From positions 2,790,001 to 2,854,000 of the forward strand of contig NZ_CP133019.1 in the NCBI RefSeq assembly GCF_030866805.1: a stretch of DNA of 64,000 nucleotides. The letters run 5' to 3'. The translations under genes were made by a program, and so were the position numbers. A model generated the notes under the pieces. It made no database searches and had not been told where the DNA came from. It saw nothing but the letters and a program-made list of their open reading frames with translations. How positions within the stretch are numbered: position 1 is the stretch's first letter; every line of letters starts with the position of its first letter. This DNA comes from Microbacterium terrisoli (GTDB lineage: Bacteria; Actinomycetota; Actinomycetes; Actinomycetales; Microbacteriaceae). This document shows positions 26,699 to 34,336 of the stretch, piece by piece.

Positions 26699-27100
26699 TT
26701 ATGTGGCCGCGCCGGGGCGTGCAGCAGTCGCTGCCTCCCAGGCCGCCACGATCGCGTCCATGCGGGCCAGGCGCTCCGCACCGCGGTCGGAGACGTGCAC
26801 GGTGATGCGGCGCCGATCGACGACGCCGGTGTGGCGGAAGACGCTGGCGGCATCTTCGAGGGCATCCACGATGCGCGACAGCGTCGGGCGCGGAATCTGG
26901 GTCGAGGCAGCGAGCTCGCCCATCGTCATCGCCTCGGGTCCAGCCGCGCACAGCGCAGACAGCACGCGCCACTGATCGACGGTCGCGCTTTCGTCGGCGA
27001 GCGCCGTGTCCAGCACATCGATCAGCGACTGCTGTGCACGAATCGAAGCAAGCAGCGTCAGCGCGAGCGAACCGGCGCTCTCGGACCTCGCCGTCTGCAT
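26699..27100 (-). CDS. MarR family transcriptional regulator
   Basis: 133 residues from the ATG at 27100 (AGAGG 8-12 bases upstream; the in-frame GTG at 27106 is too close to it). Winged helix: VDQWRVLSALCAAG, MGELAASTQIPRPTLSRIVDAL, wing DRRRITVHVSDRG. Divergent from the AmiC-like gene over 100 bases. In Mycobacterium smegmatis the inducible acetamidase locus also carries a MarR-like repressor and an AmiC-like sensor, so this protein is likely the repressor of the amide genes. Confidence 0.83.
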   Translation of the reverse strand: MQTARSESAGSLALTLLASIRAQQSLIDVLDTALADESATVDQWRVLSALCAAGPEAMTMGELAASTQIPRPTLSRIVDALEDAASVFRHTGVVDRRRITVHVSDRGAERLARMDAIVAAWEAATAARPGAAT

Positions 27101-27113
27101 CGCCACCGTCCTC

Positions 27114-27152
27114 TGCTCTCGCCTGCCGCTCTCGCCCGCCGCTCTCGCCCGA
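27114..27152. repeat. 13-bp direct repeat, three copies
   Basis: CGCTCTCGCCCGC-like units at 27114, 27127 and 27140 in the divergent MarR/AmiC-like gap. May be regulatory or simple slippage. Confidence 0.75.
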
Positions 27153-27166
27153 CGAACCGGTCAGAT

Positions 27167-27186
27167 CGCGTGCGGCGTGTCACGCG
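27167..27186. promoter_or_regulatory. Inverted repeat in MarR/AmiC-like divergent gap
   Basis: CGCGTG and CACGCG separated by 8 bases, ending 14 bases before the AmiC-like start and spanning its likely promoter. A reasonable size and place for a MarR operator, without direct proof. Confidence 0.35.
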
Positions 27187-27200
27187 CCCATACTGGGACC

Positions 27201-28256
27201 ATGACCTCAGCGGTCAGCATAACCTCTCCGATCGAAGCGATGCTGGGCGGGCCGCGCCCCGACGCCATCACGCTGGGTGTCGTCGCGTCGCTGAGCGGCG
27301 TGATGGGCGTCGCCGGGCCCGGGATCGTCAACGCCGCACAGCTTGCCGCGGAAGAAGAGGCGGCCGTGCTGGACCGGCCGGTGCGCTTGGTCGTGATCGA
27401 TGCCGGACAAGGCCCCGCACAGACAGCACGCGATGTGGATGCCGTGATGGGTGGCGCAGGACTCGACGGGCTCGTGGGTGCGCACACGTCGGACGTGCGC
27501 GTGGCGATCGAGCGCACCATCGTCGGACGACTTCCCTACGTGTTCACGCCGCCGCACGAACTCCTCCACCCATCGGGCCGTACGGTGTTCATCGGGGACG
27601 GTCCCCTGGCTCAGCTGCGAGAGCCCGTGCGCAAGCTCATGGGCGACGGCCGCGCACGCCGGTGGGCACTCATCGGCAACGACTACGTCTGGCCCCGCGC
27701 CATGCACACGGCCGCGCGTGCCGTGATCGGCGACCTCGGCGGGCAGGTGGTGTACGACCGGCTCGTCCCGGTGGGAGTGACGAATCCCGACGAACTCGTC
27801 GATCACGTGTCGCGCTCGCGCCCCGACGCCGTCTTGGTCTCGCTCATCGGACGCGACGGCATCCTGTTCCATCGGGCTTTCGGTGCATCCGCCGTGTCGG
27901 GCTCGTGCCTGCGACTGTGCACCGCGCTCGACGAGAACTGCCTGCTGGCCGCCGGCGGGGACGAGACTGGCAACCTGTTCTCGGCGATGCCGTTCTTCGA
28001 CGTCGACGACGGTGGATTCGACAGCATCCACTCTGCGTACGCGAGCCGCTACGGCGCCCTCGCACCGACGCCGGGGGCGTACGCCGTCGGCTGCTACGAC
28101 GGTGTCAGGCTTCTCGCCGAGGTGGTGGGCCGTCGAGCCGACCTCACACAGATGAGGGCGAGGTCCTATGCCGGATTGCGGACGCGCGGTTCCGTGAGCT
28201 TGGCCCGTGCGGCGGGAACGTGGCTGGAACCAGTGGCGGCCGGCGATCGTCCGTAG
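27201..28256 (+). CDS. AmiC-like amide sensor, periplasmic-binding fold without signal peptide
   Basis: 351 residues. Type I periplasmic-binding fold of the branched-chain amino acid/AmiC class: ITLGVVASLSGVMGVAGPG, VVIDAGQGPAQTARDVDAVM, FTPPHELLHPSGRTVFIGDG, WALIGNDYVWPRAMHTAAR. There is no signal peptide or lipobox, so it should act in the cytoplasm as a ligand sensor, as Pseudomonas AmiC does. No AmiR-type ANTAR partner is encoded nearby; MarR next door is the likely output. Followed by the permease and amidase genes. Confidence 0.75.
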   Translation: MTSAVSITSPIEAMLGGPRPDAITLGVVASLSGVMGVAGPGIVNAAQLAAEEEAAVLDRPVRLVVIDAGQGPAQTARDVDAVMGGAGLDGLVGAHTSDVRVAIERTIVGRLPYVFTPPHELLHPSGRTVFIGDGPLAQLREPVRKLMGDGRARRWALIGNDYVWPRAMHTAARAVIGDLGGQVVYDRLVPVGVTNPDELVDHVSRSRPDAVLVSLIGRDGILFHRAFGASAVSGSCLRLCTALDENCLLAAGGDETGNLFSAMPFFDVDDGGFDSIHSAYASRYGALAPTPGAYAVGCYDGVRLLAEVVGRRADLTQMRARSYAGLRTRGSVSLARAAGTWLEPVAAGDRP

Positions 28257-28260
28257 TAGC

Positions 28261-28306
28261 GTGGCAAACAATTTCCACGTGAAAATATCGCTTCGCAGGC
28301 GAAGCG
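28261..28306. promoter_or_regulatory. Nested inverted repeats before the APC permease
   Basis: Between AmiC-like and permease genes lie GTGGCAAA / TTTCCAC arms (28261-28278), TTTCCACGTGAAAA (28272-28285, one mismatch) and the perfect hairpin CGCTTCGC-AG-GCGAAGCG (28289-28306). The first two share sequence and could be alternative folds or a protein site. The hairpin is just before the permease ribosome site and could control its expression. Confidence 0.5.
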
Positions 28307-28319
28307 GATAGGACCGCTC

Positions 28320-29786
28320 ATGACCCCCACCCCCGACGCAGACCCTAACCCGAGTGCTGCGGGCATCGCAGACCACGCCGACGCGATCGAACAGTTCGGC
28401 TACAAGCAGGAGCTCAAGCGCACGCTGACGTTCTCAGACCTGCTGATCTACGGATTGATCTTCATGGTGCCGATCGCACCGTTCGCAATCTTCGGCAGCG
28501 TGTTCCAGCAGTCCGGCGGCATGGTCGCGCTGGCGTACATCATCGCCATGGTCGGCATGATGTTCTCAGCGAACTCGTATGCGCAGATGGCACAGGCGTT
28601 CCCGATGACCGGCTCTGTGTTCACGTACGTCGGTCGCGGCACCCACCGCGGTGCCGGGTTCGTGGCCGGATGGATGATCCTGCTGGACTACATCCTGGTG
28701 CCTGCGCTGCTGTATCTCGCGGCCGCGCTGGCGATGGCGAGCTTCGTGCCCGACGTACCCGTGTGGGCCTGGGTGATCGTGTTCGTCGTGCTGAACACCG
28801 TGATCAATTACTTCGGCATCACTCTCACCGCGCGCGTGAACAAGTACATGCTCGTGGCCGAGCTCATCGTCCTGGCGATCTTCCTCGCGGTCGGCATCTG
28901 GGCCGTCGCATCCGGCCGCGGCCACTTCAGCTTCGAGGCGTTCTTCAATCCGCACACCTTCACGTTCGCGGTGGTTTTCGGCGCGGCATCCATCGCCGTT
29001 CTGTCGTTCCTCGGATTCGACGCTATCTCGACCCTCGCCGAAGAGAACGCGGGCACCAGCAAGCAGCTCGGCCGCTCGATGGTGTTCTCGCTGCTGATCG
29101 TCGGCGCGCTGTTCGTGGTGCAGACGTGGGTGGCCGCGATGCTCGTCGAAGACCCTTCGACCCTCATCGCGAAGGGGGATGTCGCCGGCACCGCGTTCTA
29201 CGATGCGGCGGCATTCGCGGGCGGACCGTGGCTGGGCGTGCTCACCGCGGTCGCGACGGCGATCGCGTGGGGCTTCGCCGACGCCATGGTCGCCCAGGCG
29301 GCCACGAGCCGCCTGCTGTTCGCGATGGCCCGCGATCGTCAGCTGCCGAAGTTCCTGCGGCAGGTGAACCGCAAGCACAAGGTGCCCACCAACGCGACGT
29401 TCCTCGTGGCGGCGATCTCGCTGGCGATCGGCATCCCGCTGGCGTCGCTGCCCGACGGGCTCACCGTGATCTCGTCGCTGGTCAACTTCGGCGCCCTGAC
29501 CGCATTTCTGATGCTGAACGTCGCCGTCGTGTGGTGGTTCGTCGTCAAGCACCGTTCGCGGCGCTGGTTCCTGCACCTGGTCTTCCCGGTGCTGGGCTTC
29601 CTCGTGCTCATCGCCGTCGTGTGGAACGCACAGGTGGCCGCGCAGACGCTCGGCTTCATCTGGCTGGCGCTGGGCATCGTGCTCGCCATCATCCTCGGTC
29701 TGAGGGGACGGCTGCGCGACCCGCTGTCGATGCAGGCGGCTGAGTCCGCAGAGGCCGAAGACGACGCGCACGACGCCGAGAAGTGA
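28320..29786 (+). CDS. APC-superfamily amino acid/amide permease
   Basis: 488 residues with about 12 membrane spans. Amino acid permease motifs: LLIYGLIFMVPIAPFAIFG in helix 1, NSYAQMAQAFPMTGSVFTYV in helix 2, FLGFDAISTLAEENAGTSKQ in helix 6 (unwound GFDAxS.AEE region). This is the putrescine/amino acid APC branch. Sits between the AmiC-like sensor and an amidase whose start is 18 bases away, so uptake of an amide or a related nitrogen source is likely. Confidence 0.87.
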   Translation: MTPTPDADPNPSAAGIADHADAIEQFGYKQELKRTLTFSDLLIYGLIFMVPIAPFAIFGSVFQQSGGMVALAYIIAMVGMMFSANSYAQMAQAFPMTGSVFTYVGRGTHRGAGFVAGWMILLDYILVPALLYLAAALAMASFVPDVPVWAWVIVFVVLNTVINYFGITLTARVNKYMLVAELIVLAIFLAVGIWAVASGRGHFSFEAFFNPHTFTFAVVFGAASIAVLSFLGFDAISTLAEENAGTSKQLGRSMVFSLLIVGALFVVQTWVAAMLVEDPSTLIAKGDVAGTAFYDAAAFAGGPWLGVLTAVATAIAWGFADAMVAQAATSRLLFAMARDRQLPKFLRQVNRKHKVPTNATFLVAAISLAIGIPLASLPDGLTVISSLVNFGALTAFLMLNVAVVWWFVVKHRSRRWFLHLVFPVLGFLVLIAVVWNAQVAAQTLGFIWLALGIVLAIILGLRGRLRDPLSMQAAESAEAEDDAHDAEK

Positions 29787-29803
29787 TCGAGGAGAAGGTC
29801 CCC

Positions 29804-30823
29804 ATGAGCATCCATGAACTGAGGCCGGCGGCGACCGACTACGCGTATGTGTTCGGAGGCACCGAGCCGAAACTGCAGATCCGGTCCGGTGACATCGTGG
29901 AGGTCAGCACCGAGGACTGTTTCGGCGGGCGGGTCCGCTCGGCACAGGACCGGCCCAGCGAGGTCTGCGACTTCGAGAAGCTGAACCCTGTGAGCGGGCC
30001 GATCGCCGTGGAGGGCGCCGAACCCGGCGACATGCTGGCGGTGCACTTCATCGACATCCGGCCGTCGCGGCCGAGCGCGGTGTCGGTGACGTTCCCCTAT
30101 TTCGGGGCACTGACCTCAAGCCACGAGACTCCTACTCTGCAACAACCGCTCGAAGAGCGCGTATGGTTCTACGACCTCGATCTGGACCGCTGGACCGCGC
30201 ACTTCCGTGCGCACACATCGGAGTACGAGCTGGAACTCCCGCTGGACCCGATGCACGGCGTCGTGGGCGTGGCGCCGTCCGGCGGCGAGGTGCGACTCGT
30301 GGTCACTCCGTCATCACACGGGGGAAACATGGACTCCCCCGAGGTGCGCCGCGGCACGACGCTGTATCTGCCGGTCAACGTCGCCGGCGCCATGCTCGCC
30401 CTCGGCGACGGACATGCGCGTCAGGGCGAAGGCGAGGTCATCGGCACTGGTCTGGAATGCGCCATGAATTCGGTCATCGCGGTCGAGCTCGTAAAGGCCG
30501 CAGCGCCTGCCTGGCCACGCTACGAGAACGACGACTTCGTCATGAGCACGGGATCTGTGCGCCCGCTGGAAGACGCGTTCCGGCTGAGCCAGAAAGACCT
30601 CGTCGAGTGGACGGCGTCGCTGACCGGCATGGATCTGCTGGACGCATACCAGCTTGTCAGCCAGCTCGGTCTGGCGCCTGCCGCGAACGTCTGCGACCCC
30701 AATTACACGATGGTCGCGAAGCTGCCGAAGTGGGCGCTGAGGGATGCTGAGGCCTACGGCGGTGCCCACCGAAGGCTGCGTGCGGCCGCGGACGCATACC
30801 GAACAGACCACGGCACCAGCTGA
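29804..30823 (+). CDS. Acetamidase/formamidase (FmdA/AmdA family)
   Basis: 339 residues from the ATG at 29804, with GAGGAGAAGG 6-15 bases upstream; 7 codons of upstream reading are discounted. Family features: SGDIVEVSTEDCFGG, GPIAVEGAEPGDMLAVHFIDI, LDPMHGVVGVAP, SSHGGNMD, and YLPVNVAGAMLALGDGHARQGEGE with the conserved acidic/His metal residues. Hydrolyses short aliphatic amides to ammonia and the acid. Last gene of the amide cluster; supplies nitrogen or carbon from amides taken up by the permease. Confidence 0.9.
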   Translation: MSIHELRPAATDYAYVFGGTEPKLQIRSGDIVEVSTEDCFGGRVRSAQDRPSEVCDFEKLNPVSGPIAVEGAEPGDMLAVHFIDIRPSRPSAVSVTFPYFGALTSSHETPTLQQPLEERVWFYDLDLDRWTAHFRAHTSEYELELPLDPMHGVVGVAPSGGEVRLVVTPSSHGGNMDSPEVRRGTTLYLPVNVAGAMLALGDGHARQGEGEVIGTGLECAMNSVIAVELVKAAAPAWPRYENDDFVMSTGSVRPLEDAFRLSQKDLVEWTASLTGMDLLDAYQLVSQLGLAPAANVCDPNYTMVAKLPKWALRDAEAYGGAHRRLRAAADAYRTDHGTS

Positions 30824-30885
30824 CACGGCGCCGAGCTGGGTCGAACTCAGACCGACTCCGTACCCGAGGCGCAATGCACCGTTGC

Positions 30886-30932
30886 GCGCACTCAAATCTT
30901 GATGCTCCACGCGCATCAAGACGTGAGCGTGC
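30886..30932. repeat. Long hairpin, composite repeat copy 2
   Basis: Right arm GCATCAAGACGTGAGCGTGC (30913-30932) is identical to that of copy 1 at 26581-26600. The left arm (30886-30905) has four mismatches. Same loop length and the same downstream CATCCGCGGTTC, so the copies are homologous and in the same direction. Confidence 0.9.
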
Positions 30933-30966
30933 GCGGCGTGTCATCCGCGGTTCGCGTCATCCGTCA

Positions 30967-31025
30967 TTCAGTCGGCACGTTTCACGGTCTTGACCCGCTG
31001 GCGGCGGTGAATCGCGTCGACCGAA
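30967..31025. repeat. Imperfect palindrome, dispersed family copy B
   Basis: Starts TTCAGTCGGCACGTTTCACG and ends GTCGACCGAA. Middle differs most from the other copies. Confidence 0.75.
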
Positions 31026-31039
31026 CGAGCCACCCGAAA

Positions 31040-31093
31040 TTCAGTCGGCACGATTTACGGGTTCGACCGGAACGGTAAATAGCGCCGACTCAA
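31040..31093. repeat. Imperfect palindrome, dispersed family copy C
   Basis: TTCAGTCGGCACGATTTACG at the left and CGGTAAATAGCGCCGACT at the right pair over about 17 positions, the best palindrome of the three. Directly follows copy B. Confidence 0.8.
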
Positions 31094-31146
31094 CCCCGCA
31101 CGGGATGCCCGCAGCCAGCCGCCGTGAGGCAGAGCACGGCGCGCCG

Positions 31147-31422
31147 TCAGGCGGCGTACCGCCCCGACGCGATCGCCCGGGCGCGCTTCTTCTCGGCCTC
31201 CTCTTCGCGATTCTTCGGCGGGGTGGTGGCCACGAGCGCGTCGAGCAGGTGCTGTGTCGCGTGGGCGATCTCGGCGACGGCATGATCGAACGCGTCTTGG
31301 TTCGCCTTCGAGGGCTTGGTCGTCCCGGCGATCTTGCGCACATACTGCAGTGCGGCCGCCTGCACCTCGTCGGAAGTGGCTGCCGGTTCGAAGTTGTGCA
31401 GCGTGTGGATGTTTCGGCACAT
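31147..31422 (-). CDS. DUF2277 domain protein
   Basis: 91 residues from the ATG at 31422, giving the family start MCRNIHTLHNFEP; a TAGCGT box lies 7 bases upstream. The whole protein is the DUF2277 domain (EVQAAALQYVRKIAGTTKPS, HATQHLLDALVATTPP) with a basic end. It is conserved in actinobacteria and others, with no known function. The N-terminal Cys-Arg-Asn-Ile is a family hallmark. Confidence 0.85.
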   Translation of the reverse strand: MCRNIHTLHNFEPAATSDEVQAAALQYVRKIAGTTKPSKANQDAFDHAVAEIAHATQHLLDALVATTPPKNREEEAEKKRARAIASGRYAA

Positions 31423-31429
31423 GCCGCAC

Positions 31430-31435
31430 ACGCTA
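31430..31435 (-). promoter_or_regulatory. -10 box, leaderless DUF2277 mRNA
   Basis: Minus-strand TAGCGT ends 7 bases before the ATG at 31422. Confidence 0.35.
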
Positions 31436-31547
31436 CGCGAAGCGGCATCCATCTTCCAGTGGCCGGCCCGTCGCTCCTGCAGGGTTCACGAATCCACGAC
31501 GATTAGAGTCAGGATGCCGCAGCCGCACGCACACGAAGAGGAGCGTC

Positions 31548-32795
31548 ATGCCACGCAGACTGATCGCGGGAATCGTCCTTGCCGCTTTGTGGCTCGCCTC
31601 CGGCTGGTTGCCCTACGGCCTGACGACGATCGGCGGTTCGGCCTCGACGCTGGCGCGGCTGGTCCCCTCGCCGATGCGCGGCGGATTCTTCTCAGCCCCG
31701 TTGGGATGGGCGGTCGTGCTGTACGTGACCGCGATGCTGCTGATCGTGGTCGCGTACGCCGCGATCTCGTCCTGGTTCGCGCGCGGCGGACGGGTGCCGT
31801 TCGCCCCCGGATGGCTGGCGGCGATCCTCACCGGATTCGTGCTGGGCGCGGTGCTCGACCTCGGCAACCTCATCGCGTGGACGGCACGGATGGGCATCGG
31901 CGGCGCGATCGGAACGATGGGAACGGCAGCCCTCACGGTCTTCTGGGCGCTGGTCGTGGGGTGGATCCCCGCCCTCGTCGTCGCGCTCGGCGTCCGCCGC
32001 CGTGCGGAGTCCGCGGTGACGACACCGAATGCTGCGGCATTCGACGAGTCCCTACCGGCGGCAGGCGCCCTCGAGACCTCGGGGATCGCCGGCCCGGACC
32101 GCACGCCGACAGCCGCCGCACCCGCGAGCACGTCCGCGCGCACCACGAGCGTCCTCATCGTGAGCGCGCTGGCCGTGGTCGCCGCCGTCGCCCTTCCGCT
32201 CGTCGACCAGGGCGCGCACGCCGCGACCCAGGCGCAACTGCGCCAGCAGCAGGCGACGTCGCAGGCCGAGGCATCCGCCAACGCCGACCCCGGGGGCGCG
32301 GCGCCTCGCGATCCGAACGCCGTCGGAGACCCGGTGCCCACTGTCGCGACCTCGACCACTCCCCTGCCCGCCGACGCGTGCACGCCCGAGAATTCCACGC
32401 TGCTCGCGCCGGGGTCGGATGCCGCGACCGGCCACCGCCTGCAGACTTTGCAGCTGGTGAACAACACCGACAGCGCCTGCACGGTGACGGGGTATCCCGA
32501 TGTGGCGTTTGCAGATCAGAACGGCCACCTGCTGCCGGTGACCGTCGAGCATGGCAGCTCGTTCATGGCCACCGACCCGGGTCCTTCGACCATCACCGTC
32601 AAGCCCGGTGAGTCGGTGCATGCAGGGATCGGGTGGGACGCGAACTCCATGCAGGGTCAGCTCGCCGCGCGCACCCTCTGGGCGGCGCCCCAGCCCGGCG
32701 CCACGCGCGTGTCGTGGCCGGTCGTGCTCGACATCGTCGCGGGCACGACCGTGCACGTGACGGCCTGGGAGACGCGGGCGCCCGCCGCCGGCTGA
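31548..32795 (+). CDS. Membrane protein with extracytoplasmic DUF4232 domain
   Basis: 415 residues from the ATG at 31548 (GAAGAGGAG upstream). Four membrane helices in residues 1-150, a Thr/Ala-rich linker, a fifth helix at about 205-225 (VLIVSALAVVAAVALPLV), a Gln/Ala-rich stretch, and a C-terminal DUF4232 domain of about 130 residues (LQLVNNTDSACTVTGYPDV, two Cys likely joined outside the cell). Most DUF4232 proteins are simple lipoproteins, so the polytopic front is unusual. Function unknown. Confidence 0.75.
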   Translation: MPRRLIAGIVLAALWLASGWLPYGLTTIGGSASTLARLVPSPMRGGFFSAPLGWAVVLYVTAMLLIVVAYAAISSWFARGGRVPFAPGWLAAILTGFVLGAVLDLGNLIAWTARMGIGGAIGTMGTAALTVFWALVVGWIPALVVALGVRRRAESAVTTPNAAAFDESLPAAGALETSGIAGPDRTPTAAAPASTSARTTSVLIVSALAVVAAVALPLVDQGAHAATQAQLRQQQATSQAEASANADPGGAAPRDPNAVGDPVPTVATSTTPLPADACTPENSTLLAPGSDAATGHRLQTLQLVNNTDSACTVTGYPDVAFADQNGHLLPVTVEHGSSFMATDPGPSTITVKPGESVHAGIGWDANSMQGQLAARTLWAAPQPGATRVSWPVVLDIVAGTTVHVTAWETRAPAAG

Positions 32796-32835
32796 GGCGG
32801 TGCGGCACCGACCCGGCAGTTGAGGCGGGATGCCG

Positions 32836-33057
32836 TCACCTCGGCACGGCCTGCGGGCGGTGGTGCGCGACACGGCCGGATGCGGCGACGATCGACTGTC
32901 GCGGCGCCGACCCCGCGGATGAGTCCTCCGGCGGACCGTACTCGGCGACGCGGGTCTCGTTCGTGGGCACCGCCCGATATCCATCGCGGCGCAGTTCGAT
33001 GACAGTGGCGACCAGGCCCCAGATCGCGAGGCCCGCCAGGACGACGATGATGAACAT
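32836..33057 (-). CDS. Small single-span membrane protein, unknown
   Basis: 73 residues. One N-terminal membrane helix (MFIIVVLAGLAIWGLVATVI) and a hydrophilic basic tail. TAGTCT lies 7 bases upstream of the ATG, so it could be made from a leaderless message divergent from glxA. No family recognised; codon usage fits the genome. Confidence 0.5.
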   Translation of the reverse strand: MFIIVVLAGLAIWGLVATVIELRRDGYRAVPTNETRVAEYGPPEDSSAGSAPRQSIVAASGRVAHHRPQAVPR

Positions 33058-33064
33058 GGCAGAA

Positions 33065-33070
33065 AGACTA
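33065..33070 (-). promoter_or_regulatory. -10 box of the small membrane protein
   Basis: Minus-strand TAGTCT, 7 bases before the ATG at 33057. Confidence 0.35.
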
Positions 33071-33086
33071 TGCTCGACAAAATCCC

Positions 33087-33129
33087 GCCACGAGTGGCAG
33101 AATAGTCAATGTTCGTCACAATCCTGCCA
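33087..33129. promoter_or_regulatory. Inverted repeats upstream of the GlxA-type regulator
   Basis: GCCACGAGTGGC at 33087-33098 is a perfect inverted repeat with a 2-base centre, and TGGCAG (33095-33100) is repeated in reverse as CTGCCA at 33124-33129. The latter ends 17 bases before the regulator start. Probable self-regulatory or divergent control site. Confidence 0.35.
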
Positions 33130-33146
33130 TCATGAGGAGTGCACAC

Positions 33147-34112
33147 ATGAAGACCGTGGCCTGCATCATCGACGAGGGTTTCGCTCCGTTCGAATTCGGC
33201 GTGGCCTGCGAGGCGTTCGGACTCGATCGCAGCGACGACGGCGTGCCCAACTTCGACTTCCGCGTCGTGGCGCCGCATCCGGGTGCCGTGCACTCGAAGC
33301 TCGGCTTCTCGGTGAACGTCGAGCACGACCTCTCGTTCGCCTATGAAGCCGATCTCGTCATCTTCTGCCCGATGCCCCGCGAGAGGTGGGGGAACGTCGA
33401 TGCGCGGCTGATCGCCGTGGCGCAGGATGCCGTGGCCCGCGGCGCGTGGACCATGAGCGTGTGCAGCGGCGCTTTCGCCCTTGCCGCGGCCGGTGTGCTC
33501 GACGGGCGCCGGGCGACCACGCATTGGATGTATTCCGGCGTGCTTGCCGCCATGTATCCGCAGATCGACGTCGACCCCGATGTGCTGTTCGTCCAGGACG
33601 GACGGATCATCACCAGCGCGGGCACGGCCGCGGGGATCGACGCATGTCTGCACCTGCTGCGGATCGAGCTGGGCGCAGAGATGGCCAACCGCATCGCGAA
33701 GCGCATGGTCGTGCCGCCGCAGCGCGACGGCGGTCAGGCGCAGTACATCGATCGCCCGCTGCCGGCTGTCGCCGGCGACTCGCTGTCGGACATCTCTGCC
33801 TGGGCGGTGCAGAATCTTCGCGACGAGTTGTCGGTTGACGAGCTCGCGCGCCGCGCCCACATGTCGTCACGCACGTTCGCACGCCGGTTCCGCTCCGAGT
33901 TCGGCATGCCGCCGGCGACGTGGCTCACCCGCCAGCGCATCGTCGAGGCGCAGCGGATGCTCGAACGCACGGACCTCGGCCTTGAGCAGATCGCCGCCGA
34001 GACAGGCTTCGGCTCGGCCGCCGTCCTGCGCCAGAACTTCACGCGCGTGCTCGATACGACCCCGAGCGCATATCGTGCACGGTTCTCGTGCACCGCGGCG
34101 ATGGCCGGATGA
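33147..34112 (+). CDS. GlxA-type transcriptional regulator (DJ-1-like domain plus AraC HTH)
   Basis: 321 residues from the ATG at 33147; the ATG at 33132 overlaps the ribosome site GAGGAG and is rejected. Residues 1-170 form a class I glutamine amidotransferase-like (DJ-1/PfpI) domain with the elbow SVCSGAFALAAAG holding a Cys. Residues about 205-310 have two AraC helix-turn-helix motifs (LSVDELARRAHMSSRTFARR and LGLEQIAAETGFGSAAVLRQ). The sensor Cys is present, but substrate is unknown. It stands alone. Confidence 0.88.
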   Translation: MKTVACIIDEGFAPFEFGVACEAFGLDRSDDGVPNFDFRVVAPHPGAVHSKLGFSVNVEHDLSFAYEADLVIFCPMPRERWGNVDARLIAVAQDAVARGAWTMSVCSGAFALAAAGVLDGRRATTHWMYSGVLAAMYPQIDVDPDVLFVQDGRIITSAGTAAGIDACLHLLRIELGAEMANRIAKRMVVPPQRDGGQAQYIDRPLPAVAGDSLSDISAWAVQNLRDELSVDELARRAHMSSRTFARRFRSEFGMPPATWLTRQRIVEAQRMLERTDLGLEQIAAETGFGSAAVLRQNFTRVLDTTPSAYRARFSCTAAMAG

Positions 34113-34177
34113 GTCCGCCGCACCCGGGCGCGCAGCGCACGAGCCGACGCAGATAGTCGACGCCACGAATCTTGGCC

Positions 34178-34260
34178 AGCCAGGGGATTCCTGCGCGAGT
34201 GAGGGGAAGCTCGGTGAGACCTGAGACGTCGCCCTGGGTCTCACCAAGAATCCCATGGCT
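34178..34260. repeat. Nested inverted repeats downstream of the GlxA-type gene
   Basis: Outer arms 34178-34190 and 34248-34260 pair over 13 bases with one mismatch; inner arms GGTGAGACC (34213-34221) and GGTCTCACC (34237-34245) pair perfectly. It lies in the 224-base gap between glxA-like and ccsB ends, which otherwise shows no gene. Could be a bidirectional terminator or a remnant of a small mobile element. Confidence 0.6.
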
Positions 34261-34336
34261 GAACGAAGGAGCATCGCGTCCGGGTGCCACCTGGCGCTCG
34301 GCGACCGTCTCGCTGCGCTCCCTCGAACGAACGAAC

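Larger units (their letters stand above)
30824..31146. other. 323-base intergenic region with dispersed repeats
   Basis: Between the amidase end and DUF2277 end. No coding region seen. Contains hairpin copy 2 (30886-30932) and palindrome copies B and C, listed separately. Confidence 0.8.

Noticed and set aside
26554..31093. Insertion sequence or composite transposon
   Set aside because: No transposase, no target duplications recognised; only palindromic repeats are present. Reported as a repeat family instead.
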